The notes beneath the pieces were generated by a model. It was not told the DNA's origin. It ran no database searches and was given only the letters and a program-made list of their open reading frames with translations. Shown in pieces: positions 34,858 to 43,068 of a DNA stretch of 64,000 nt (position 1 is its first letter; each line of letters begins with the position of its first letter). A program made the position numbers and the translations under genes. The stretch comes from Streptomyces antarcticus. Lineage in GTDB: Bacteria; Actinomycetota; Actinomycetes; Streptomycetales; Streptomycetaceae. The DNA lies in contig NZ_JAPNLM010000026.1 of NCBI RefSeq assembly GCF_026627255.1, positions 46,434 to 110,433 of the forward strand. Direction: 5' to 3'.

Positions 34858-36336
34858 GTGGAACACCGTGCCCGATCCCGCTCCTCCCGCCTCGCCGTCC
34901 CGGCCGCTGCCGCTGCCGCCCTCCTCGCCCTCACCGCGGCGTGTACGGGCGGCACCGTGCAGGGGCGGCCGGGGGCGTCGGGGCTGCGCGACCCGTACTT
35001 CCCCAAGGCGGGGAACGGCGGCTACCAGGTCGAGCACTACGCCCTGGACCTGGACTACGAACCCGCAGGCAACCGGCTGCGCGGCCGGGCCGTCATCACC
35101 GCCCGCGCCGAGCAGGGCCTCAGCTCCTTCAACCTGGACCTGAGCGGGCTGCGCGTCGACGCCTTGACCGTGCAGGGCGAGGCCGCCCGGTACAACCGCA
35201 CCGGGAACGAGCTGACGGTGCGTCCCGCCGAGGACCTGAAGAAGGGCGAGGTCTTCCGTACGGAGGTCGCCTACAGCGGCCGGCCGAAGACCTTCACCGA
35301 CCCGGACGGCTCCAAGGAGGGCTGGATCACCACCCCGGTCGGCGCGGGAAGCGCGGGCGGTGCGGGCGGTGAGGCCGGCGCGGTCGGCGTCGGCGAACCG
35401 GTCGGCTCGATGACGTGGTTCCCCGGCAACCACCACCCCAGCGACAAGGCCGCGTACGACATCACGCTGACCGTCCCGGACGGCTACGAGGCCGTGTCGA
35501 ACGGCGCGCTGCGCTCCCGCACCCCGGCCGGCGCCGGGCGGACCGCCTTCGCGTGGCACAGCCCGGAGCCGATGGCGAGCTACCTGGCCACCGCCGTCAT
35601 CGGGAAGTACCGGGTGACCACGGGGCGCACGCCCTCCGGGGTGGCCCTCTACAACGCCGTGACGCCCGACGAGGCCGCCGGGAGCGCCGGGGTGCTCGCG
35701 AGGCTGCCGGAGATGGTGGAGTGGGGCAGCGGCCGGTTCGGCCCGTACCCCTTCGGCACGGCGGGCGCCGTCGTGCTGCCCGCCGAAACGCTGGCCTACG
35801 CGCTGGAGACGCAGACCAAACCCGTCTTCCCGGGCGCCCCCGGCACCGAGGAACTCCTCCTCCACGAGCTCGCCCACCAGTGGTTCGGCAACTCGGTCTC
35901 GCCGGAGTCCTGGAAGGACATGTGGCTGAACGAGGGCTTCGCCACCTACGCCGAGTGGCTGTGGACCGAGGAGCACGACGGACCCACGGCGCAGGAGGAG
36001 TTCGACGCCTTCCTGGAAGGCGACACCGAGGTCGACGAGAACGCCGACTCCGACTGGGACGCCTTCCCGCCGGCCGCCCCGCCGGGGCCCGAGGACATCT
36101 CCGGGAACCCGGTGTACTACCGCGGCGCGATGGTCCTGCACCGCGTCCGGCAGGAGGTGGGCGACGAGAAGTTCTTCGCGCTCCTGCGCGGCTGGGCCGC
36201 CGAGCACCGGCACGGGAACGCGAGCACGGCCGACTTCACCGCCTACGCGGAGAAGACGACGGGACACGACCTGAAGGACGTCTGGGACGTCTGGCTGTAC
36301 GGCAAGGACCGCCCGGCCGCCCCCGCCCCCCGCTAG
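34858..36336 (+). CDS. M1-family zinc metallopeptidase, lipoprotein
   Basis: The 492-aa protein begins with a lipoprotein signal (lipobox LTAAC, C29) and an M1 N-terminal beta domain (YQVEHYALDLDYEPAGNRL). The catalytic domain has H336-ELAHQWFG (HEXXH, second His at 340) and E359 in WLNEGFATYAEW, the exact 18-residue spacing of M1 aminopeptidases. A GAMEN-type motif is not evident; VVLPAETLAYALET takes its place. It likely trims peptides at the cell surface. The GTG at 34858 was chosen since it begins the signal peptide. Confidence 0.9.
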   Translation: MEHRARSRSSRLAVPAAAAAALLALTAACTGGTVQGRPGASGLRDPYFPKAGNGGYQVEHYALDLDYEPAGNRLRGRAVITARAEQGLSSFNLDLSGLRVDALTVQGEAARYNRTGNELTVRPAEDLKKGEVFRTEVAYSGRPKTFTDPDGSKEGWITTPVGAGSAGGAGGEAGAVGVGEPVGSMTWFPGNHHPSDKAAYDITLTVPDGYEAVSNGALRSRTPAGAGRTAFAWHSPEPMASYLATAVIGKYRVTTGRTPSGVALYNAVTPDEAAGSAGVLARLPEMVEWGSGRFGPYPFGTAGAVVLPAETLAYALETQTKPVFPGAPGTEELLLHELAHQWFGNSVSPESWKDMWLNEGFATYAEWLWTEEHDGPTAQEEFDAFLEGDTEVDENADSDWDAFPPAAPPGPEDISGNPVYYRGAMVLHRVRQEVGDEKFFALLRGWAAEHRHGNASTADFTAYAEKTTGHDLKDVWDVWLYGKDRPAAPAPR

Positions 36337-36378
36337 CCGGGCCGGCCCACCGGCCTGTCCCCGTACCGGCCCACCGGC

Positions 36379-36903
36379 CTACGGGGCTTCGAGCGGCTTG
36401 CGCAGCACCGCGCAGTCGCGGCCCAGCTCGCGGTCCTTGGCCCGGCGCAGGACGGTGTACCCCTGGGACTCCCAGAAGGCGAGGGCGTTCGGGTTGTTGT
36501 CCAGCACCGCGAGCCGCAGGCCGGTGCGCCCGGCGGCGCGGAAACGGTCCTCGACCAGGCCGGCCACGACCCGGCCGTACCCCTCCCGGTGCGCGGTGGC
36601 GTCGATCAGCAGCAGCCCGATCCACGGGTCGGGGTCCTCGGACGCCGGGTCGGGATGGTGGGCGAGGGTGGTGGCCAGGCCGACCAGCCGGCCGGCCGAG
36701 CGGGCGAGGAGGACCTCGGCGCCGTCGCGGGAGAGTTCGTCGGCGAGGGCGGCCGCGACCTGCTCGACCGTGATGCGGCCGGGGTCGGGGAAATCGCCGC
36801 TCAGTTCGAAGAACGCGTGGTTCGTCGCGTAGAGGGTGGCGATCTCGGTGAGGACCGGGCCGGGCAGGGCGCCGTCCAGGGGGACGAGCGGGTGGAGGAT
36901 CAC
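36379..36903 (-). CDS. GNAT-family N-acetyltransferase
   Basis: The 174-aa protein has LSGDFPDPGRITVEQVAAAL near the N-terminus, DPWIGLLLIDATAHREGYGRVVAGLVEDRF (a GNAT acetyl-CoA region, with Q/RxxGxG weakened to REGYGR) and LDNNPNALAFWESQGYTVLRRA, the typical GNAT C-terminus. The substrate is unknown. It lies alone between the M1 peptidase gene (convergent) and terD. Confidence 0.85.
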   Translation of the reverse strand: MILHPLVPLDGALPGPVLTEIATLYATNHAFFELSGDFPDPGRITVEQVAAALADELSRDGAEVLLARSAGRLVGLATTLAHHPDPASEDPDPWIGLLLIDATAHREGYGRVVAGLVEDRFRAAGRTGLRLAVLDNNPNALAFWESQGYTVLRRAKDRELGRDCAVLRKPLEAP

Positions 36904-36918
36904 CTGACGAACGGTAGC

Positions 36919-36953
36919 GAAGCCCCCTCCCCGGACGGCCGGGAGGGGGCTTC
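36919..36953 (-). terminator. Terminator after terD
   Basis: A perfect 13-bp stem, GAAGCCCCCTCCC/GGGAGGGGGCTTC, with a GC-rich loop lies between the terD stop and the GNAT start, which are on the same strand. Confidence 0.8.
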
Positions 36954-37097
36954 ACCAGCGCGGGTGTCCGCCGCGCGGCCGGACGGGGCCGCCCGGCGGG
37001 GCTGCCCGGACGGGGCCGCGCGACCGCGTCCGTACGGCAGCCCGCGCGGACCGGTCCGTACGACCGGTCCGCGCGCGGCCGTCGGCGCGGGGTGGAA

Positions 37098-37673
37098 TCA
37101 GACGTTGACGCCGAAGTCCTGCGCGATGCCGGTGAGGCCGGAGGCGTAGCCCTGGCCGACCGCGCGGAACTTCCACTCGGCGCCGTTGCGGTAGAGCTCG
37201 CCGAAGACCATGGCGGTCTCGGTCGCCGCGTCCTCGGAGAGGTCGTAGCGGGCGATCTCGGTGCCGCCGGCCTGGTTCACGACGCGGATGTACGCGTTGC
37301 GGACCTGCCCGAAGTTCTGGTTGCGGGTCTCCGCGTCGTAGATGGAGACCGGGAAGACGATCTTGTCCACGTCGGCCGGCAGGCCGGCGAGGTTGACGTT
37401 GATGGCCTCGTCGTCGCCCGCGCCCTCGCCGGTGCGGTTGTCACCGGTGTGGACGATGGTCTGGTCCGGGGTGGACTTGTTGTTGAAGAAGACGAAGTGG
37501 CCGTCGGAGACGACCTTTCCGGTCGCGTTGACCGCGATGGCCGAGGCGTCGAGGTCGAAGTCCACACCGGTGGTGGTGCGGGTGTCCCAGCCGAGGCCGA
37601 CCGTGACGGCAGCCAGACCGGGGGCCTCCTTCGAGAGCGAGACGTTGCCGCCCTTGGACAGGCTTACAGCCAT
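37098..37673 (-). CDS. terD: TerD-family calcium-binding stress protein
   Basis: The 191-aa protein is a full TerD domain: MAVSLSKGGNVSLSKEAPGL, VGLGWDTRTTTGVDFDLDASA (Ca2+ ligands), HTGDNRTGEGAGDDEAINVNL and RYDLSEDAATETAMVFGELYR. TerD proteins associate with tellurite resistance and membrane stress and are abundant in Streptomyces development; the molecular role is uncertain. The ATG at 37673 follows AGGAAAGGGA. The symbol denotes family, since several paralogues usually exist per genome. Confidence 0.93.
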   Translation of the reverse strand: MAVSLSKGGNVSLSKEAPGLAAVTVGLGWDTRTTTGVDFDLDASAIAVNATGKVVSDGHFVFFNNKSTPDQTIVHTGDNRTGEGAGDDEAINVNLAGLPADVDKIVFPVSIYDAETRNQNFGQVRNAYIRVVNQAGGTEIARYDLSEDAATETAMVFGELYRNGAEWKFRAVGQGYASGLTGIAQDFGVNV

Positions 37674-37812
37674 GGGAATGTCCCTTTCCTCATCCAACAT
37701 GCACGTACAGGCGGTCAAAGTACCGCTGCTCCCTCTAACGCGAGGAGGGGCCTGCCGGGTTCCCGAATGAAATAAGGGTGACGGAGCGGCCGCGGGCACG
37801 GATCATAGGGGC

Positions 37813-38238
37813 ATGCCTGGTCCCTATGTCATCCGCGGTTCGGTCGCGCTCCCGGAGTCGGAGCTCGCCTGGCGCTTCTCGCGTTCCTCGGGGCCCGGCG
37901 GACAGCACGTGAACACCTCGGACTCCCGCGCCGAGCTGCTCTTCGACCTGGCGGCGACCAGGGCGCTGCCCGAGGTGTGGAAGGAGCGTGCGCTCGAGCG
38001 GCTCGCCTCGCGCCTCGTCGACGGGGTCGTGACCGTACGGGCCTCCGAGCACCGCTCGCAGCTGCGCAACCGGGAGATGGCGCTGGTCCGGCTGGCCTCG
38101 CTGCTCGCCGAGGCGACGGCGCCGCCGCCGCGGCAGCGCCGGGCGACGAAGATCCCGCGCGGGATCAACGAGCGCCGGCTGCGCGAGAAGAAGGCCAGGG
38201 CCGAGACCAAGCGGGGCCGCACCGGCCGCGACTGGTAG
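37813..38238 (+). CDS. arfB: Alternative ribosome-rescue / peptidyl-tRNA hydrolase ArfB
   Basis: The 141-aa protein carries the class I release-factor GGQ motif in SRSSGPGGQHVNTSDSRAEL and a basic C-terminal tail (TKIPRGINERRLREKKARAETKRGRTGRDW) that enters the empty mRNA channel. It lacks the codon-recognition domain, which identifies ArfB/YaeJ rather than RF1 or RF2. It hydrolyses peptidyl-tRNA on stalled ribosomes. It is divergent from terD. Confidence 0.92.
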   Translation: MPGPYVIRGSVALPESELAWRFSRSSGPGGQHVNTSDSRAELLFDLAATRALPEVWKERALERLASRLVDGVVTVRASEHRSQLRNREMALVRLASLLAEATAPPPRQRRATKIPRGINERRLREKKARAETKRGRTGRDW

Positions 38239-38298
38239 CGCACCGGCCACCGCACGCCCCGCCCGCCGCGCCGAGCCCGCCCTCCCCGCCGCCCCCCG

Positions 38299-38868
38299 CT
38301 ACTGCCCGAGGTGCCGGTAGCGCCCGCGGAAGTACGTGAGCGGCGGCGAGTCCGGCGACGGCAGCCCCGCCGTCAGCACGCGGCCGACGACCAGGGTGTG
38401 GTCGCCCGCCTCCACGCGGTTCTCCGTACGGCATTCGAGGGTGGCCAGGGCGCCGGTCAGCAGCGGGGCGCCGGAGGCTTCGCCGCGCACGTACGGGAGG
38501 TCCGCGAACAGCAGGCGGTCGCTGATCCGGTTCTTCATGGAGAAGCGGCCCGCGATCTGGAGCTGGTGGTCGGCGAGCACCGAGACCGCCCACAGCGGCT
38601 GCTCCGCCATCAGGTCGTCCATCCGGGAGCCCTCGCGCAGGCTCACCACCACCAGCGGCGGGTCGAGTGATACGGACATGAAGGCGGTCGCCGTCATGCC
38701 GACGTCCTCGCCGCGCGGTCCGCCGACCGTCAGGGGGGCCTCGTGCGCGGTGATCAGGCACACGCCTGCCGCCAGCCGGGCCATCGCGGCCCGGAACTCG
38801 TCATTGCTCACGCCCTCAGCATGGGGGGTTCGCTCGGGCAGGGTGGTTACGGGGGTCGTCTGGGGCAC
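38299..38868 (-). CDS. Flavin reductase domain protein
   Basis: The 189-aa protein has the split-barrel flavin reductase signature: FRAAMARLAAGVCLITAHE, GMTATAFMSVSLDPPLVVVSL, NRISDRLLFADLPYVRGEASGAPLLTGALATLECRTEN and DHTLVVGRVL. It likely supplies reduced FMN/FAD for a monooxygenase. The GTG at 38868 is the longest start; an internal GTG before SNDEFRAAM is also possible. Confidence 0.85.
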   Translation of the reverse strand: MPQTTPVTTLPERTPHAEGVSNDEFRAAMARLAAGVCLITAHEAPLTVGGPRGEDVGMTATAFMSVSLDPPLVVVSLREGSRMDDLMAEQPLWAVSVLADHQLQIAGRFSMKNRISDRLLFADLPYVRGEASGAPLLTGALATLECRTENRVEAGDHTLVVGRVLTAGLPSPDSPPLTYFRGRYRHLGQ

Positions 38869-39026
38869 GCTGAAACGCTAATCGCGCGCCTCGCGCCGCA
38901 CATCGGGCCCTGGTCCGAGTCGCGCCCCCGCCTCTCGGCCTAGGCCCGGGCGTATCGTTTGCTCCCGGGAAGGAGGGGGAGCGCTCCCAGCCCGGGGAGG
39001 TCCATTGGGTACCGTTATTCATCTCA

Positions 39027-39042
39027 TGTGACTTGAGTCACA
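39027..39042. promoter_or_regulatory. Crp-like palindrome upstream of cdgB
   Basis: TGTGACTTGAGTCACA is a perfect inverted repeat matching TGTGA-N6-TCACA and the Streptomyces Crp-type GTG-N6-GNCAC pattern. It lies 127 bp upstream of the chosen cdgB start. Confidence 0.6.
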
Positions 39043-39057
39043 GAGGGCAAGATTTGT

Positions 39058-39071
39058 TGACCCTGTGTACC
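39058..39071. promoter_or_regulatory. BldD-box-like site upstream of cdgB
   Basis: TGACCCTGTGTACC fits the BldD consensus (TNACNC[A/T]GNGTNAN) at all but one fixed position. BldD, itself dimerised by c-di-GMP, is known to target cdgB in Streptomyces, so feedback is expected. Confidence 0.6.
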
Positions 39072-39168
39072 TGCCGCACAGCTCACTGTGATTCAGTGGA
39101 CGGGACACCGCAACGAAACGCCGATGACAAACCTGGAGTTGCTGTCGAGGTCTCGGGGAGAGCGAGCA

Positions 39169-40890
39169 ATGGAGACCGAGTCGGAGCCGTACGTCCGTCT
39201 TGCGACCCTGCGGCAGCTGCACCGGGTGGTGGCCGAGCTCAATACGGCCCGGAGCCTGGCGGACACCCTGCAGACCGTCGTGGACGGCATCGTCGTGGGG
39301 CTCGGCTACGAACTCGCCTGTGTCAACCTCGTACGCCCTGACGGGGACCTCGTCGTCGCCGCCTTCGCCGGAGACCCGGCCGCCGAGGCCCTGATCACCG
39401 GCCGGGTCGGCTCCCGCGCCTCCTGGGAACGCCGCCTGACGATGGGCGAGAACTGGGACGGGCTCCGCTTCATCCCGCACACCGAGGGCTGGGTCCTCAT
39501 GGAGGACGACGTCCCCCAGTGGCACACCGAGGGGCCCGAACCGCGGTTCGAGGACGAGTGGCACCCCGAGGACCGGCTCTACGCACCCATGTACGCGTCC
39601 GGCGGGGAACTTCTGGGTGTCATTTCGGTGGACAGGCCGCGCAACGGGCGCCGCCCCGGGGCGTGGGGGCGCGAAGCGCTCCAGATGTACGCCTTCCAGG
39701 CGGCGATCGCGATCAGCAACGCCAGGCTCCGCGCGAACATGCAGCGGGCCCTGGTCCGGCTGGAACGCGAGCAGCAGGCGCTCCGCGCCAGTGAGGAGTC
39801 GTTCCGCCAGGCCTTCGAGTACGCGCCCAGCGGCATGGCCATCGCCGAGATGGGCGGGGACCAGCACGGGCGGCTGCTGCGGACCAACGACGCGCTGTGC
39901 CGGCTGCTGGGAAGACCGGCCTCGGTGCTGCGCCGGTACTCCTTCTCCGACCTGGTCCACCCCGAGGACATCGGCACCCTGCTGCGCACCTCCGCCGAGG
40001 GCGGCCGGGCCGAGCTGCGCCTCGGCCGCCGCGACGGCACGTACGTATGGGTCTCGCTGCGCAACTCCGTGGTGGCGGACGCCGCCGACGGGCCGCGGTT
40101 CCTGCTGACCCACGTCGAGGACATCGAGGAGCGCAAGCGGCACGAGCTCCAGCTCGCCCACCGGGCCAGCCACGACTCGCTGACCGGCCTGCCCAACAGC
40201 GCCGAGCTCAGATCCCGGCTCGGGGCCCGGCTGTGCCGCCGCCCGCAGTCCGTGCGGGCCACCGCCGTCGAGGCCCTGGACGCGGCCTACGAGGGACGCG
40301 AGGTGCGTACGGGGTACGAGGTACACGGGGAGGCGGGTGGTGCGGGGGAGCACGGCTTTCAGCCCGACGGCACCGACCGGTTCGCCAGGGCCGACTCCTT
40401 CGAGTTCCCCGGGGCGGTGGCGGCCCCGGCGGACGGGCCGTACGACCACCACGTGCACACGGTGGCGCCCGCGACCGACATCGACGACGGGACGAAGGGG
40501 CTCGCTGTGCTCTTCTGCGACCTCGACGGCTTCAAGTCGATCAACGACCGGTTCGGGCACCACACGGGCGACGCGGTCCTGATCGAGGTCGCCCGGAGGC
40601 TGACGACCGGCGTCAGGGACGGCGACACCGTGGCCCGGCTGGGCGGTGACGAGTTCGTCGTCCTCGCCGACGGCCTGGGCGCCGCGGACGCCGCCGACCT
40701 CGCGGTCCGGCTGCGGAACGCGATCATCCCGCCGATCCGGGTCGACGGCCGCGCGGTGCGCGTGGGGGCGAGTTTCGGGATCGGATGGGCGAGCTGCGGG
40801 ATGTCCGCGGACGAGGTGCTGCGCTCCGCCGACCAGCGGATGTACATCGAGAAGCGGTCGCGGTCCAAGTCCCACCGCCGGGCCGGATGA
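39169..40890 (+). CDS. cdgB: Diguanylate cyclase CdgB (GAF-PAS-GGDEF)
   Basis: It makes c-di-GMP, which controls development through BldD. The 573-aa protein has a GAF domain (about 20-210), a PAS/PAC domain (about 225-345, EESFRQAFEYAPSGMAIAEM) and a GGDEF domain. Catalytic GGDEF is at 492-496 (VARLGGDEFVVLADGL), with a product-inhibition I-site RDGD five residues before it. A poorly conserved insert of about 80 residues (about 380-450) splits the start of the GGDEF region. The ATG at 39169 follows GGGGAGAG; ATG at 39124 and GTG at 39088 are in-frame alternatives. Crp-like and BldD-like sites precede it. Confidence 0.93.
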   Translation: METESEPYVRLATLRQLHRVVAELNTARSLADTLQTVVDGIVVGLGYELACVNLVRPDGDLVVAAFAGDPAAEALITGRVGSRASWERRLTMGENWDGLRFIPHTEGWVLMEDDVPQWHTEGPEPRFEDEWHPEDRLYAPMYASGGELLGVISVDRPRNGRRPGAWGREALQMYAFQAAIAISNARLRANMQRALVRLEREQQALRASEESFRQAFEYAPSGMAIAEMGGDQHGRLLRTNDALCRLLGRPASVLRRYSFSDLVHPEDIGTLLRTSAEGGRAELRLGRRDGTYVWVSLRNSVVADAADGPRFLLTHVEDIEERKRHELQLAHRASHDSLTGLPNSAELRSRLGARLCRRPQSVRATAVEALDAAYEGREVRTGYEVHGEAGGAGEHGFQPDGTDRFARADSFEFPGAVAAPADGPYDHHVHTVAPATDIDDGTKGLAVLFCDLDGFKSINDRFGHHTGDAVLIEVARRLTTGVRDGDTVARLGGDEFVVLADGLGAADAADLAVRLRNAIIPPIRVDGRAVRVGASFGIGWASCGMSADEVLRSADQRMYIEKRSRSKSHRRAG

Positions 40891-40958
40891 GGCGATCGGC
40901 CGCTCGTGGGCGCACGCGTTCGGGGTAGGCTCCCGGGGGTCGAAAGGAGTGACCTGCG

Positions 40959-42017
40959 ATGACGACGCCCGCGAACAACGGCTCGCACAGTGGGGCGAAC
41001 AAGCCCGAGGACGACGATCCGTTCGGCTACCTCTACGAGGACGGCCAGGCCGCCGGGGCCACCCCGCCCGGTCAGGGCGGCGGATACGGCTACCCCGGCC
41101 CGGGCGGCGGTCACCCCGGTACGCAGCCCGGCGTCCCGCGGACCTCCCACCACCAGGTGCGCACGGTCGGCGACCGCAGGAGCAGCGGCGGCCCGCGCGG
41201 CCCCGTTCCCCAGCAGGGCCAGCCGTCCTACCAGGCGCAGTACCAGGCTCCCGAGGCCCTCCAGGCCGGCGGCTACGGCGTTCCGCCGCAGCCGGGCGGC
41301 TCGGCGCAGTCCTCCCAGACCCAGGCGATCGCCTCGCACGGCGGCGGCGGGGGTCACGGCCACGGCGGCGGGGGCGGCCGCGGCGGCGCCTCCAGCCGCA
41401 AGGGCCTGCTCATCGCGGCGGTCGCGGTGGTCGGCGCGGTCGTGATCGGCATCAGCGCGGCCCTGGTCTTCGGCGGCGACGGCAAGGAGAAGGCCGACGA
41501 CAAGGCCGGTGACGCCGGAGGCGGTCAGCAGTCGGCCGCCCCGCAGAACCCGGCGTCCCCGGCCCCGAGCGGCTCTCCCAAGCCCTCCGAGGCCCCGCTC
41601 CCGAAGGGCGAGGCGGCCGGCGCGGGCATGTCCATCACGGGCGGCGCGGCCCTGGAGACCACCGTGCCGGGGGCGAAGAGCTCGGGCGGCCAGTACGTGG
41701 GCCGGTTCAACCAGCCCGGCGCGGCCGTGACGTGGACCCTGGACGTTCCCAAGGCCGGGAAGTACAGGTTCTACGTGCGGTTCGGCATCCCGGGCGAGGA
41801 CGCCAACGGCACGCTGACCATCAACGGCAAGGCCAACGAGGCGCCGATCAGCATGCGCAACTTCGCCAAGTCGCCCAAGGGCGACTGGGAGAAGGGCTGG
41901 CAGACGACGTGGGGTCAGGTCAACCTCGACAAGGGCGCCAACACGATCAAGCTCTCGTGCGAGGCCGGCAACAGCTGCAACGTCAACATCGACCAGCTGT
42001 GGCTGGAGCAGTTCTGA
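40959..42017 (+). CDS. Membrane-anchored protein with C-terminal carbohydrate-binding (CBM35-like) domain
   Basis: The 352-aa protein has a Gly/Pro/Gln-rich cytoplasmic N-terminus (1-145), one membrane helix (GLLIAAVAVVGAVVIGISAA), a Pro/Ser linker, and an extracellular beta-sandwich. The sandwich contains GQYVGRFNQPGAAVTWTLDV, KAGKYRFYVRFGIPGEDANG and NTIKLSCEAGNSCNVNIDQLWLEQF, which resembles CBM35/CBM6 modules. It probably binds cell-wall or external polysaccharide. It lies 68 bp after cdgB and may be co-transcribed. Confidence 0.8.
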   Translation: MTTPANNGSHSGANKPEDDDPFGYLYEDGQAAGATPPGQGGGYGYPGPGGGHPGTQPGVPRTSHHQVRTVGDRRSSGGPRGPVPQQGQPSYQAQYQAPEALQAGGYGVPPQPGGSAQSSQTQAIASHGGGGGHGHGGGGGRGGASSRKGLLIAAVAVVGAVVIGISAALVFGGDGKEKADDKAGDAGGGQQSAAPQNPASPAPSGSPKPSEAPLPKGEAAGAGMSITGGAALETTVPGAKSSGGQYVGRFNQPGAAVTWTLDVPKAGKYRFYVRFGIPGEDANGTLTINGKANEAPISMRNFAKSPKGDWEKGWQTTWGQVNLDKGANTIKLSCEAGNSCNVNIDQLWLEQF

Positions 42018-42042
42018 TCCACCGGCCCGTCTGGTGCCGGCA

Positions 42043-42960
42043 CTAGACCGCGGTGACCTTCACCGACCCCCGTACCTCCTCGTAGGTGCGGGGGTCGAAC
42101 TCTCCCGCCACCGGGGCGAGGACCGTGGCCGCCGACAGGGCGACCGCGCGGGTCAGGCGGGCCGGCCAGTCCAGGCCCTCCGCCAGGGCGGACAGCAGGC
42201 CCGCGACCGCGGAGTCGCCGGCTCCGGTGGGGTTGCCTGCCAGCGGGCGCGGCGGGGCGGCCCGCCAGGCCCCCTCGGGGGTGGCGGCCAGCAGTCCGGC
42301 CGGGCCGAGCGAGGCGACCACCGCGTGGGCGCCCCGGCGGCGGGCGTCGCGGGTGGCGGGGAGCGGATCGCGGGACCCGGTGAGCTCCGCCAGTTCGGCG
42401 GCGTTCGGCTTGATGACCTCCGGGCGGGCGGCGACCCCGCGGCGCAGGGCCTCGCCGCCGGTGTCCAGGAGCACCGGGACCCCGGCCGCGCGGGCGGCCC
42501 GTACGAGGACGGCGTACGCGCCGACCGGCACGCCCGGGGGGAGGCTGCCGCACAGGGCGACGGCCTCGGCGCCGGCCAGCAGGGTGTCGTACCGGGCCAG
42601 GAACGCCGACCACTCCGGAGCCGTGATCAGCGGGCCCGGCTCGTTGAACTGCGTGGTGTCCCCGGAGGCCGCGTCGGCCACGGCCAGGGTGCGCCGGGTG
42701 GCGCCCGCGCAGGGGACCAGGGCGTCGCTCACCCCGGCGGAGCGGGCCAGCAGTTCCCGTACGACGGCGCCGGTCCGGCCGCCCGCGAAGCCGGTGGCGG
42801 TGACCTCGTGGCCGAGCGCGGCCAGGACGCGGGCCACGTTGAGGCCCTTGCCGCCGGGGCGTTCGGCGACGTCCGAGACGCGGTGCGAGGCGTGCGGGAG
42901 CAGCCGCGGCACGCGGTAGGTGACGTCGAGCGCCGTGTTGAGCGTGACGGTCAGGATCAT
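42043..42960 (-). CDS. PfkB-family sugar kinase (1-phosphofructokinase/tagatose-6-phosphate kinase type)
   Basis: The 305-aa protein begins MILTVTLNTALDVTYRV, has the PfkB signature 1 region ERPGGKGLNVARVLAALGHEV and signature 2 PLAGNPTGAGDSAVAGLLSAL with the catalytic Asp. It phosphorylates a sugar phosphate. Its place beside nagA and nagK suggests a role in amino-sugar breakdown, but the substrate is not shown. The start at 42960 is the first Met of the conserved strand. nagA ends about 110 bp upstream, so it may be in the same transcript. Confidence 0.88.
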   Translation of the reverse strand: MILTVTLNTALDVTYRVPRLLPHASHRVSDVAERPGGKGLNVARVLAALGHEVTATGFAGGRTGAVVRELLARSAGVSDALVPCAGATRRTLAVADAASGDTTQFNEPGPLITAPEWSAFLARYDTLLAGAEAVALCGSLPPGVPVGAYAVLVRAARAAGVPVLLDTGGEALRRGVAARPEVIKPNAAELAELTGSRDPLPATRDARRRGAHAVVASLGPAGLLAATPEGAWRAAPPRPLAGNPTGAGDSAVAGLLSALAEGLDWPARLTRAVALSAATVLAPVAGEFDPRTYEEVRGSVKVTAV

Positions 42961-43068
42961 GGGCACTCCCGGGTCTGTTGCTGCCGGGATCATGCCAAAC
43001 GGAAAGCGGCCGGCCCAGTCCCGCGGGCCGGCCGCCTTCCACGCGTGTCCTGCCGGTGTCACGAACCG

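Noticed and set aside
39078..39100. CACTGTGATTCAGTG palindrome near a GTG start of cdgB
   Set aside because: Arms are only five bases; it may be chance, and the Crp-like and BldD-like matches just upstream are stronger.
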